Shown in pieces: positions 7,973 through 21,234 of a stretch of DNA of 64,000 bases (positions are counted from its first letter, which is position 1; each line of letters opens with the position of its first letter). This DNA comes from Clostridium kluyveri (lineage in GTDB: Bacteria; Bacillota; Clostridia; Clostridiales; Clostridiaceae). The stretch covers positions 1,054,001-1,118,000 of the forward strand of contig NZ_CP018335.1 in NCBI RefSeq assembly GCF_001902295.1, in the 5' to 3' direction. A program made the translations under genes and the position numbers. The notes beneath the pieces were generated by a model. The model was not told the origin of the DNA and ran no database searches. It saw nothing but the letters and a program-made list of their open reading frames with translations.

Positions 7973-9126
7973 ATGTTTAATGAAAACAAAGACAAGGAAG
8001 TTATATTTCAGGATAAAAGGGACTTTAAGCTGAATTTAGCCTATGTCCCCACATGGAAATATCTTGGACTAAATAATTTTCACATTAAAAATTGTAGACT
8101 TTCCAAAATAAACCCTTATAATAAGGATTATATAAATTATAAAATTGAAGATTTTAAAGAGGCTGTTATAATGCCTATGAATAAAGGAATAAAAAATGAA
8201 TATTTTCATGATTATCCCAGTTTTAAAAAAGCAGCTTTATTATGTGGAGATTTTGTAAACTTGGGAGAAGAGATGTTTAATTCGGGGGTATTTATAAAAG
8301 TTCCCCAAAATAGGATTTTGCATTCAAATGTGAGGCTTGATTTTAATTTGGATAAAGATAATAATATGGTCATAGATCATAATATAATCGTAGCGGAACC
8401 AAATAGTAAGGTTACTTTTATAGTAGATTATCATACAGATAATGGAGAAATAAATGCCTTTCATAATGGACTGACTAAAATAATTGCAAAAGATGGGGCA
8501 GAGGTGGATGTTATAAAAGTTCAAAGGATGAGTAATAAATCCTCTCATTTCGATTGGAATATGGCAATTTTAGAAAAAAACGCAAAAATAAATTGGATAA
8601 CCATAGAAATTGGAAGTAGTATAAATGTTACAAATTATAATTCCGATTTACTAGGAGAACATAGTGAGGTTAATATTTATTCAGCCTATATGGTGGATGG
8701 AGATAGAAAACAGGATATTTATTATACCAACAATCATTTTGGTGAAAAGAGCGTTAGTAATATGTGGATAGAAGGGGTTCTAAAGGATAGAGCAAAGAAG
8801 ATATTTAAAGGTAATATAGATTTTAAAAAAGGATGTCATGAATCCAAGGGATCACAGATGGAAGAAGTACTTCTTTTAAATCCTGAAGTGAAAACAGATT
8901 CTATTCCAATGCTTCTTTGTGGGGAAGAGGATGTAGATGGAGCACATGCAGCCAGTATTGGTAAAATAGATGAAGATGAACTTTTTTATTTAATGAGCAG
9001 AGGTTTTAATTATAGTGAAGCACAAAAGCTTGTAATAGAAGCCAGATTCAATCCTATTTTTGATAAAATTCCTGAGGAGGATTTGAGAAAACTTTTATCT
9101 GAAGAACTTAATAGGAGGATTATATA

Positions 9127-9127
<1 letters not shown>
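7973..9127 (+). CDS. sufD: SufD, Fe-S cluster assembly protein
   Basis: Paralogue of SufB that forms the SufBC2D complex, 384 residues. Family landmarks are the central beta-helix (GEHSEVNIYSAYMVDGDRKQD-type strand) and the C-terminal KTDSIPMLLC...DVDGAHAASIGKIDEDELFYLMSRG stretch, which contains the conserved His at the SufB-SufD interface. N-terminal sequence is poorly conserved, as usual for SufD. It lies 16 bp after sufB, with GGAGG upstream, and its stop overlaps the sufS start by one base. Confidence 0.93.
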
Positions 9128-10375
<1,248 letters not shown>

Positions 10376-10389
<14 letters not shown>

Positions 10390-10816
10390 TATGATATACT
10401 CAGAAATAATAACAGAACATAATCAAGATACTACAAATAAAAGATATATAAAAGATGCAGATGTAAAAGAGAGAGGACATAATCCCAGCTGTGGAGATGA
10501 TATAACTCTTTTATTAAAATTTAATGGAGATGTAATAAGTGATTTGGCTTATGAAGGCAGTGGATGTGCCATATCTCAGGCTTCTACATCTATGATGATA
10601 GATTTGGTAAAAGGTAAAACCATTGATGAAGCCATAGATTATGTAAATCTCTTTATAGGGATGATAAAAAAAGAAGTTACTGATGAGAAAGAATTAGAAA
10701 AATTGGAAGATGCCATTGCCCTTAAAAATATATCTACATTGCCTGGTAGAGTAAAATGTGCAGTACTTGCATGGCATACTTTAGAAGAAGCTATAAAAAA
10801 TAGAAAAGTAGTTTAG
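10376..10816 (+). CDS. sufU: SufU, zinc-dependent sulfurtransferase
   Basis: IscU-like fold protein of 146 residues that accepts persulfide sulfur from SufS and delivers it to SufBCD. The three zinc/sulfur cysteines are visible in CGDDITL (near residue 39), GSGCAISQAS (near 65) and GRVKCAVLAW (near 126), with Asp in the first motif completing the site. The 18-residue insertion between the first two thirds typical of SufU against IscU is present. It is the last gene of the operon; a structured repeat and a terminator follow. Confidence 0.94.
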
Positions 10817-10819
10817 AAA

Positions 10820-10971
10820 ATCAAGTAATTCTTAGGCTCAGGTGGAGTTTGCTCATGAGGAATGCTTTTCTCCACCTGAACCTTGGAAGAACTTATCCAG
10901 GCACGTAGCAGTGCTTATCCCCAACTTTAAAGAAGCTTGGGGGTGTTAGCAATGGTAGTGTTCGGATAAAT
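10820..10971 (-). repeat. Structured intergenic element, copy R2 (minus orientation)
   Basis: Reverse-oriented copy of the R1-R5 family, read on the minus strand from 10971 to 10820. Its 3' hairpin has arms GGTTCAGGTGGAG and CTCCACCTGAGCC with one G-U pair. It sits 3' of sufU and 3' of the convergent add gene; R3 lies on the other side of add in the opposite orientation, so add is flanked by inverted copies. Confidence 0.8.
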
Positions 10972-11010
10972 CTCCTACCCAAAGTAAGTATCTTAGGCAG
11001 GAGATTTTTA
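10967..11010. terminator. Bidirectional terminator between sufU and add
   Basis: TAAATCTCCT and AGGAGATTTTTA can pair across a loop of about 20 bases. T and A runs lie on both sides, so it could serve both converging genes. It overlaps the outer edge of element R2 by a few bases. Confidence 0.6.
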
Positions 11011-11022
11011 AGTAAAAGTAAA

Positions 11023-12069
11023 CTATAAAATAGGATTGGCTAACTCTATCACATTTATGGTGGATAGATATTCTTCACATAGTTTGTTTATATCTTCTTT
11101 GGATGCAAAGGAAGATTCTATTCCATTTTTTATAACTTTTTTTATGTCATCAAATCTAAAGCTTTGATATTTTATAAGATAATTGAATTCTTCAATTAAG
11201 TTAGTATTTGATACAGTTGTATTATCGGTATTTACTGTAATGATTAGATCTTCATCTAAATATTTTTTTATAGGATGTTCCTGGTAAGAAGTTACAGCTG
11301 AAGTATTTACGTTACTGGTTATACATACTTCCAGGGGAATTCTATTTCCTTTTAGGTAGTTTATTATTTCTTTGTCCTTGTATGCATAAGTGCCGTGTCC
11401 TATTCTTTCCGCCCCTAAAATATTTATAGATTTTATTATATTTTCTGGCAAACCCGTTTCTCCAGCGTGTACTGTTCGATGAAGTCCGTATTTTCTGGCT
11501 AGTGTAAAAGCTTCTTCATGAATTTCAGGAGGAAAGTCTGATTCATTTCCCGCAAGATCTACAGCAACTACACCTTTGCCAACATATTTTTTAGCTGTAT
11601 TTACAAGCTCTATTCCTTTTTCTACAGGTTCTTGTCTTAGTATACATAAAATTAAGTTAGACATAATATTTAAATGAGTTCTTCCGTAATTCATAGCGGT
11701 TAATACAGTATTTATAACTTGATCTAAAGTTAAACCATCTTTTAAATGATTGAAAGGGGCAAAGCGTATTTCTATATATTTTATATTTTGTTTTAAAGCA
11801 TCTTCTAATAGTTCTAAAGTTACCCTATATATATGTTCCTCCTTCTGCATGATTTGTATGGGAAGATTGAACTTATTTAAGTATTCTTTTAAAGAAGTAC
11901 ATTTTCCAATGACTTTAATTTCTTCTTGGAAGTTAGCTAGTTCTTTATTTGGAAGAGGTATGTTCTCCTTACAGGCGATATCTAAAATAGTTTCTGGCCT
12001 TAAACTACCGTCTAAATGACAGTGTAAATCTGTTTTGGGAATAAGTTTAAGTATTTTATTTAAATTCAT
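11023..12069 (-). CDS. add: Adenosine deaminase
   Basis: Zinc-dependent deaminase converting adenosine to inosine, 348 residues. Metal ligands appear in KTDLHCHLDGSLR (residues 12-24), TVHAGETG (His and catalytic Glu, near 200), IGHGTYAYKD (near 223) and ITVNTDNTTVSNT (Asp, near 277). The start ATG at 12069 is preceded on the minus strand by AAAGGAGTG. It is the only protein gene on the minus strand that I accept in this window, and it stands alone between elements R2 and R3. Role: purine salvage. Confidence 0.94.
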   Translation of the reverse strand: MNLNKILKLIPKTDLHCHLDGSLRPETILDIACKENIPLPNKELANFQEEIKVIGKCTSLKEYLNKFNLPIQIMQKEEHIYRVTLELLEDALKQNIKYIEIRFAPFNHLKDGLTLDQVINTVLTAMNYGRTHLNIMSNLILCILRQEPVEKGIELVNTAKKYVGKGVVAVDLAGNESDFPPEIHEEAFTLARKYGLHRTVHAGETGLPENIIKSINILGAERIGHGTYAYKDKEIINYLKGNRIPLEVCITSNVNTSAVTSYQEHPIKKYLDEDLIITVNTDNTTVSNTNLIEEFNYLIKYQSFRFDDIKKVIKNGIESSFASKEDINKLCEEYLSTINVIELANPIL

Positions 12070-12115
12070 TATGGTATCACTCCTTTAAAAGTTTTTTAGA
12101 ATAATAATATTGAAG

Positions 12116-12311
12116 TTTATCTGAAGGTGGCAATTAGCTGATACTCTCTCTTAAAAATGGAGATAAGCATTGCTGCGTGGCTAGATAAGTTCTTCCCCTA
12201 AAGGATAACGTATTCTAAGTGCTAAAGACACTGAGAATACTGTTAATAAGGTTTAGGTGAGGCAAGTATTTCTCATAAGCAAACTCCACCTTAGCCTAAG
12301 AATTACTTGAT
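12116..12311 (+). repeat. Structured intergenic element, copy R3, with inserted hairpin
   Basis: Same family as R1, but about 45 nt longer. The extra piece lies between the 5' and 3' halves and contains its own hairpin at 12210-12240 (arms GTATTCTAAGTG and CACTGAGAATAC). In the 3' hairpin the usual C-G pair is replaced by T-A (GGTTTAGG with CCTTAGCC), a paired change that keeps the stem. It lies in the divergent region between add and the Spo0E-like gene. Confidence 0.78.
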
Positions 12312-12375
12312 AATATAGTATCATTATTAGTATGCATTTACAATAAAGAGGTTTTAATGTATGTTAATACATTAT

Positions 12376-12405
12376 TTGTCTAAATGTAATATTTGATAGT
12401 ATAAT
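12376..12405 (+). promoter_or_regulatory. Candidate promoter of the Spo0E-like gene
   Basis: TTGTCT at 12376-12381 and a perfect TATAAT at 12400-12405, 18-base spacer, about 105 bp before the start codon. Based on hexamer match only. Confidence 0.4.
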
Positions 12406-12511
12406 TTATGTTTTAAAGTAAATAAATGTATTATATTAATTATTGCAATATATAAGAGAAAGTAATACAATAAAAAAGGTTGTAAAAAATTAATAAATGG
12501 AGTGAAAATTT

Positions 12512-12682
12512 ATGAAACGAATAGAGCAACTTAGAGAAAGATTAAATGAGCTGGTTGTTAAAAGCGATGTATTATATAGAGGAGAAGTATTGAAGTTAAG
12601 TCAGGAATTAGATAAGTTAATATATGTTCAATATAACAAGGACATTAAAGAGAATGGTGATAGTTTTCAATATGATATGTAA
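12512..12682 (+). CDS. Spo0E-like aspartyl-phosphate phosphatase (small)
   Basis: Small gene of 56 codons. The protein is two helices: MKRIEQLRERLNELV and GEVLKLSQELDKLIYVQY. The SQELDKLI motif is the Spo0E family signature, containing the Asp needed for removing phosphate from Spo0A-P. Members delay sporulation by dephosphorylating Spo0A. The ribosome site AATGGAGTG lies 8 bases before the ATG. It stands alone upstream of the rRNA operon. Family assignment is confident, but its partner protein cannot be inferred, since clostridia lack the Bacillus phosphorelay. Confidence 0.82.
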   Translation: MKRIEQLRERLNELVVKSDVLYRGEVLKLSQELDKLIYVQYNKDIKENGDSFQYDM

Positions 12683-12907
12683 AAATGATTTTAAATGTAT
12701 TGGAGAAGTATGAGGTATTGGTATCCTAAATATAAAATTTATTTGTACATATTACATTTAAAATAAAAAGCTTGTGTGTATAAATTTTTATAAAAGTACA
12801 TAATGCATAATAAAAGCATATAATGCTATAAGTCCTCTTACTGTTCCAATTACTTTGTAAGATTAAATGAATCAATTTTTATAAAATAAAAAAGTGATAT
12901 AATAATG
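12683..12907. other. Non-coding stretch before the rRNA promoter
   Basis: AT-rich, no gene seen. A TATAAT at 12819-12824 without a clear -35 box could belong to a second rRNA promoter, but this is weak. Confidence 0.4.
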
Positions 12908-12936
12908 TTGACAAAGAGAAAATGAGATGATATACT
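12908..12936 (+). promoter_or_regulatory. rRNA operon promoter
   Basis: TTGACA at 12908-12913, 17-base spacer, TATACT at 12931-12936. Transcription would begin near 12944, about 160 bases before mature 16S rRNA. Confidence 0.75.
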
Positions 12937-13106
12937 GTAAAAGCTGTCTGGGGAAGAAGACAGTAAAGCTGAAATATGATCCTTGAAAATTAAACAGAAT
13001 GAAGAAGATAGGTAAACTTATTTATTAAGAATAAACCAGCAATTCTTTTGAGCTGCGAGAGCAGTAAAGAGAGTAATTTCGTAAAGTAAGAAATGAGTCA
13101 AAAACT

Positions 13107-14629
<1,523 letters not shown>

Positions 14630-14719
14630 TCGAAAGGCTGGGAAAAAACCTGCCTTAAAAGCTGGAATTTGAGATAAATAAGATTTACCGAGTTTATACT
14701 TAAAATGTGAGTATAGACC

Positions 14720-14834
14720 AGAAATTGATAATAACGAACAAGTCAAGGAAAAGCTTGAGTGAGGAGCAGAGTTTACTTGTGTAAATGAGCACCGCAGGGA
14801 AAGTTTTGACGATGGATTGTGAAGTTATTAGCAA
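14720..14834 (+). repeat. Spacer direct repeat, copy 1
   Basis: About 115 nt in the 16S-23S spacer, from AAATTGATAATAACGA to GAAGTTATTAGCAA, with a middle block TTTACTTGTGTAAATGAGCACC. It recurs imperfectly at 15107-15221. Copy 1 lies within the 16S processing stem. No tRNA is found anywhere in the spacer. Confidence 0.75.
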
Positions 14835-15106
14835 CTTCCTGCTTATTCTGTTTAATTTTGAGGGATCATAGTCAGTTGACAATAAAGAATTGACAATTGA
14901 CAGTTAGATTCCCATTCCAATTGTACGGTGTAAACAGTAATAGTAAATTGTGCACTGTGAATTGAAAGAATTTTGTCCTTTGAAAATTGCACAGTAAATA
15001 AAAGAAGTAAAGCTAAGGTTAGAAATAACCTTTGTAGTAGTAAGTATAATTAAAGTTATACTTATAGATAGGTTATAACAAACAGTTATAATAAATAACT
15101 AAGGAT

Positions 15107-15221
15107 AAAAATTGATAATAACGAGTACAGCAAGGAAAAGGTCGAAGGAGGAGTAGAATTTACTTATGTAAATGAGCACCACAGTGAGGCATTTGACGCA
15201 GTTGTACGAAGTTAATAGCAA
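15107..15221 (+). repeat. Spacer direct repeat, copy 2
   Basis: Second copy of the spacer repeat (see 14720), with shared blocks ATTGATAATAACGA, CAAGGAAAAG, TTTACTT.TGTAAATGAGCACC and GAAGTTA.TAGCAA. It sits within the 23S processing stem, so each precursor domain carries one copy. Confidence 0.75.
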
Positions 15222-15260
15222 TTTTTTAATGAAACTCACTCAGCTGAGGCTGAGGAGTGC

Positions 15261-15295
15261 AATTTAGTAACCAAATCGAAGATTTGGACTAAATT
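15261..15295 (+). other. Hairpin immediately before 23S rRNA
   Basis: AATTTAGTAACCAAATC and GATTTGGACTAAATT pair around a GAA loop, ending five bases before mature 23S. Probably part of the leader structure used in 23S maturation. Confidence 0.6.
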
Positions 15296-15299
15296 ATCA

Positions 15300-18195
<2,896 letters not shown>

Positions 18196-18275
18196 AATAA
18201 TATTTACTGTGCAATTTTCAGGGGATACTATAAAAAATGTATAGATTATATATTGTTAAGATTAATGTAAAATTT

Positions 18276-18314
18276 TAAACTTGATGTAGAGGAATTTCTT
18301 CATCAAGTTTTTTG
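18276..18314 (+). terminator. rRNA operon terminator
   Basis: AACTTGATG (18278) pairs with CATCAAGTT (18301-18309), followed by TTTTTG. It ends the operon without a 5S gene, and abuts element R4. Confidence 0.75.
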
Positions 18315-18463
18315 TTTATCCGAACGCTACCATTGCTAATACTCCCATCTTCTTCAAAGTAGGAGATAAGCACTGCTATGCGCCTGGATAAGTTCTTCTA
18401 AGGTTCAGATAGAGATAAGCAGTCCTTACAGCAAACTCCACCTGAACCTAAGAATCACTTGAT
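18314..18463 (+). repeat. Structured intergenic element, copy R4
   Basis: Copy of the R1 family directly after the rRNA terminator. 5' half: GTTTATCC...GCTAATACTCCCATCTTC...GGAGATAAGCACTGCTA...GGATAAG. 3' half: CTAAGGTTCA and CTCCACCTGAACCTAAG, ending CACTTGAT. The left arm is slightly degraded (GATAGAG opposite CTCCACC). Confidence 0.78.
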
Positions 18464-18559
18464 CTAAATGATACTATTCCCATTAAGAATTACTTAATAA
18501 ACTTCTTTTTATTGTTCTTTTATTTACATTTAAAACATGTTATACTGAAGTTGAATAGA

Positions 18560-18577
18560 TTGTTTACATATTAACAA
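18560..18577. promoter_or_regulatory. Rex-like operator upstream of the hydrogenase operon
   Basis: TTGTTTACATATTAACAA differs at one base from the Rex consensus TTGTTAA-N4-TTAACAA. A TATACT lies just upstream at 18541-18546, so a bound repressor would sit at the transcription start. Rex senses NADH/NAD+, which fits a hydrogenase operon. The 300-bp leader that follows contains no gene. Confidence 0.6.
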
Positions 18578-18877
18578 TCCATATAGACATAGGAAGTGTG
18601 TTTTATTTGAATGCGTGAAAATTTTCACATAGTAAAAGGCATATATTAGGAGGCATAATAAGAATAATTTTCATATATACTATATAAAAATCATACTTAT
18701 TGTTAATATTTTAGTTTTGTTGAGCTAATGGCTGTTACAAGAAAATGAAGTCGTTTACAAAAGGGTGTTGATAATTTTAGTACATAGGCTAAAGTCTCAC
18801 GGACAACTGATTAAATGTATGAGTGAGAGTATTAAATGAAATTATTTGAATTGATAAATTTATAGAGGTGAAAAATT

Positions 18878-19840
18878 ATGGGCAATAAAAAGAAAATTTA
18901 TGTATGTTGTGGAACAGGGTGTATAGCTAAAAACAGTATGTCAATTTTTGAAGAATTTAGAGATAAAATACAACAGATGGAAATTGATGCAGAAGTATCA
19001 GCCAAGCTGACATCCAGTGTATGTAGTGGAATATGTGATAAAGGTCCTGTAGTCAAAATTTATCCAAATATAACTTATTATGGGGTTAAAATTAAAGATG
19101 TTGAAGAAATAATTCAAAGGACAGTGGTGAATGATGAAATTGTTAGTAGATTGATAAAAGCTACTCCGTCTATGAAGGAGAAGTTAAAAGATTATCATGA
19201 AAGTGGATTTTATAAAAGACAGTATAAAGTAGCTCTAAAAAATGTGGATGATATAGATCCTACTACCATAGATCAATATATTGAAAAAGGTGGATATGAA
19301 GCTTTAAAGGAAGTACTGCTTGAAATGAAACCAGAAATTATTATAGGTGATAGAAATTGCATGGTGGATGTTGTTAAAGATTACTTAAGTTTTTTAAGTA
19401 AAGAATTTTGCGGGAAATGTATACCCTGTAGAGAGGGAGTAAAGAGAATGCTGGAGATGGTCACTGATATCTGTGAAGGTAATGCAAAGGAAAGAGATAT
19501 AGAAAATATGCTTCAGATGTCTTATGTTATTAGTCAGGCTTCTTTATGCAATCTTGGTAAGCGGGCACAGAATCCAATAATGATTGCTATTAGATACTTT
19601 AGAGATGAATTTGAGGAACATTTGAAAAATAAGCGATGTAGACAAGGAGTCTGTAAAAATCTCACTACCTTTTATATAGATAAAGATAAGTGTATGGGAT
19701 GTAAATTGTGTAAGAAGAATTGCGACAGCAATTGTATTATAGGAGAATTCAAAAAACCTCATGAAATAGATGAGAGTAAATGCATAAGATGTGGTAATTG
19801 TATAGATATATGTAGATTTGATGCTATTAAGATTTTATAA
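18878..19840 (+). CDS. NuoF/HydB-like iron-sulfur protein lacking the flavin/NADH domain
   Basis: Electron-transfer subunit related to NuoF/HydB, but only 320 residues instead of about 600. Residues 1-85 are a thioredoxin-like [2Fe-2S] domain with Cys at CCGTGC and VCSGICD. Residues 113-150 match the NuoF linker (VALKNVDDIDPTTIDQYIEKGGYEAL). The sequence then passes directly to CMVDVVKDYLSFLSKEFCGKCIPCREG, the [4Fe-4S] region, so the GRGGAGFP FMN/NADH-binding domain and SLBB part are absent. A C-terminal 2x[4Fe-4S] ferredoxin (CMGCKLCKKNC, CIRCGNCIDIC) ends it. First gene of the hydrogenase operon. The deletion is in frame and neat, so it looks like a stable shortened form rather than a pseudogene. 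It cannot be expected to use NAD(P)H. Confidence 0.85.
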   Translation: MGNKKKIYVCCGTGCIAKNSMSIFEEFRDKIQQMEIDAEVSAKLTSSVCSGICDKGPVVKIYPNITYYGVKIKDVEEIIQRTVVNDEIVSRLIKATPSMKEKLKDYHESGFYKRQYKVALKNVDDIDPTTIDQYIEKGGYEALKEVLLEMKPEIIIGDRNCMVDVVKDYLSFLSKEFCGKCIPCREGVKRMLEMVTDICEGNAKERDIENMLQMSYVISQASLCNLGKRAQNPIMIAIRYFRDEFEEHLKNKRCRQGVCKNLTTFYIDKDKCMGCKLCKKNCDSNCIIGEFKKPHEIDESKCIRCGNCIDICRFDAIKIL

Positions 19841-19855
19841 AGAGGTGAGTTTATA

Positions 19856-20617
19856 ATGAAAATTATGATAAATGGTGAAAGTTATGAAACCCAAAAAGGA
19901 GATACCATATTAAAAGTAGCTAGAAGAAATAATATATATATACCTACACTATGTCATAGTGATGCATTGCCTGGTTTGGCTACCTGTAGATTTTGTATAG
20001 TAGAGGTTATAGACGGAGAAGAGTGTAAAGTGGCGGCTTCTTGTATATCTCCTGCAAATCCCGGAAATAGGGAAATAGAAGTCATAACTGATTCAGATAA
20101 GATAAAAAGGATGAGGAAAGTCATAGCTATGCTGCTTCAGGCTAGATGTCCTAATAATAAAGAAATAGAAAAATTTGCAGAAGCTTTTGGAGTAGAGAAA
20201 AGAAAAGTAAATAGATTTAAATTAGAAAAAGGAGAAGATTGTGCTTTATGTGGACTTTGTGTAAAGGCATGTAAGGCAGTAGGGGTAGGAGTACTTTCTT
20301 TAGTTAATAAGGGTATATATAAGAAATTAGATATTTCTGATAAATCCACACAAAGATGTATAGGGTGTGGTTCCTGTGCTAACGTATGTCCCACTAATGC
20401 CATAGACATTATAGATAAAGATGGCAAAAGAGAAATATGGGGCAATAAATTTAAAATGGTGAAATGTGATTGCTGTGGAGAATACTTTGCTACGGAAGAG
20501 CATGTTAAATATGCTTATGATAAGTTAGGAATAGAACAACCGGGAAAATTTTACTGCAGCAGGTGTAAACGGGAACAAGCAGTTCAGGGCATGAACCATG
20601 TATTGGAAAGTATTTAA
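19856..20617 (+). CDS. NuoG N-terminal-like iron-sulfur protein
   Basis: Iron-sulfur protein of 253 residues corresponding to the N-terminal part of NuoG or HydA. Residues 1-75 form a [2Fe-2S] ferredoxin domain (CHSDALPGLATCRFC, CISPA). Next come CALCGLCVKAC and CIGCGSCANVCP for [4Fe-4S] clusters. The His-Cys3 pattern is not clear. The C terminus carries a four-Cys motif (CDCCGEYF ... CSRC), probably a zinc or Fe-S site. No catalytic domain is present. It lies 15 bp after the NuoF-like gene and probably relays electrons to or from HydA in the same complex. Confidence 0.82.
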   Translation: MKIMINGESYETQKGDTILKVARRNNIYIPTLCHSDALPGLATCRFCIVEVIDGEECKVAASCISPANPGNREIEVITDSDKIKRMRKVIAMLLQARCPNNKEIEKFAEAFGVEKRKVNRFKLEKGEDCALCGLCVKACKAVGVGVLSLVNKGIYKKLDISDKSTQRCIGCGSCANVCPTNAIDIIDKDGKREIWGNKFKMVKCDCCGEYFATEEHVKYAYDKLGIEQPGKFYCSRCKREQAVQGMNHVLESI

Positions 20618-20652
20618 AGTTATATATTAAAATAGGAAAGGTGGTAAGCTAA

Positions 20653-21189
20653 ATGGAAGAGCATGTGAATTCTTTTGTAATGGCAAATTCAAATAAATGC
20701 ATAGGATGTAGAGCCTGTGAAATTGCCTGTGCTGCAAAGCACAGAAAAAATAATTCTGGAGGTACTGTTGGAACTATGAATAATGAAGTGGTACCTAGAT
20801 TATTTCTTGTTAAAAAAGAGAGTATGGCAATGCCCATACAATGTAGACATTGTACAGAAGCTTTTTGTGTAAATGTTTGTCCTGTGAAAGCTATAGTTGA
20901 AAATCATGGGTCAGTATTTATTCAGGAGGATAAGTGTATAGGATGCAAAAATTGTATGCTGGTATGCGCAGTAGGAGCTGTAAATTTATTACCAAGAATT
21001 GAAAGTCAGGTGAGTAAAGGAAGGATCAAGCCTAAAGTTAGTGCCGTAGCATATAAATGTGATTTATGTATAGAAGAAGGCGGAAAACCTGCCTGTATTG
21101 AAGAATGTTCACAGGGAGCGTTGAAATTAGTAAAATGTGAAGAAAATGAAGACTATAGTGGAGAGCTCAATACTAAGAAAACATTGTAA
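20653..21189 (+). CDS. HycB/HydN-type polyferredoxin subunit
   Basis: Ferredoxin-like subunit, 178 residues, with four CxxCxxCxxxC-type motifs: CIGCRACEIAC, CRHCTEAFCVNVC, CIGCKNCMLVC and CDLCIEEGGKPACIEEC. This is the HycB/HydN arrangement of formate dehydrogenases and hydrogenases, suggesting four [4Fe-4S] clusters. It lies between the NuoG-like gene and HydA, 35 bp after the former. Similar subunits link [FeFe]-hydrogenase to formate dehydrogenase in some acetogens, but no formate dehydrogenase is in this window. Confidence 0.85.
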   Translation: MEEHVNSFVMANSNKCIGCRACEIACAAKHRKNNSGGTVGTMNNEVVPRLFLVKKESMAMPIQCRHCTEAFCVNVCPVKAIVENHGSVFIQEDKCIGCKNCMLVCAVGAVNLLPRIESQVSKGRIKPKVSAVAYKCDLCIEEGGKPACIEECSQGALKLVKCEENEDYSGELNTKKTL

Positions 21190-21234
21190 TCAATTAAATG
21201 AAATAAAAATTTTATTAAGAAAGGAATGTTAGAT

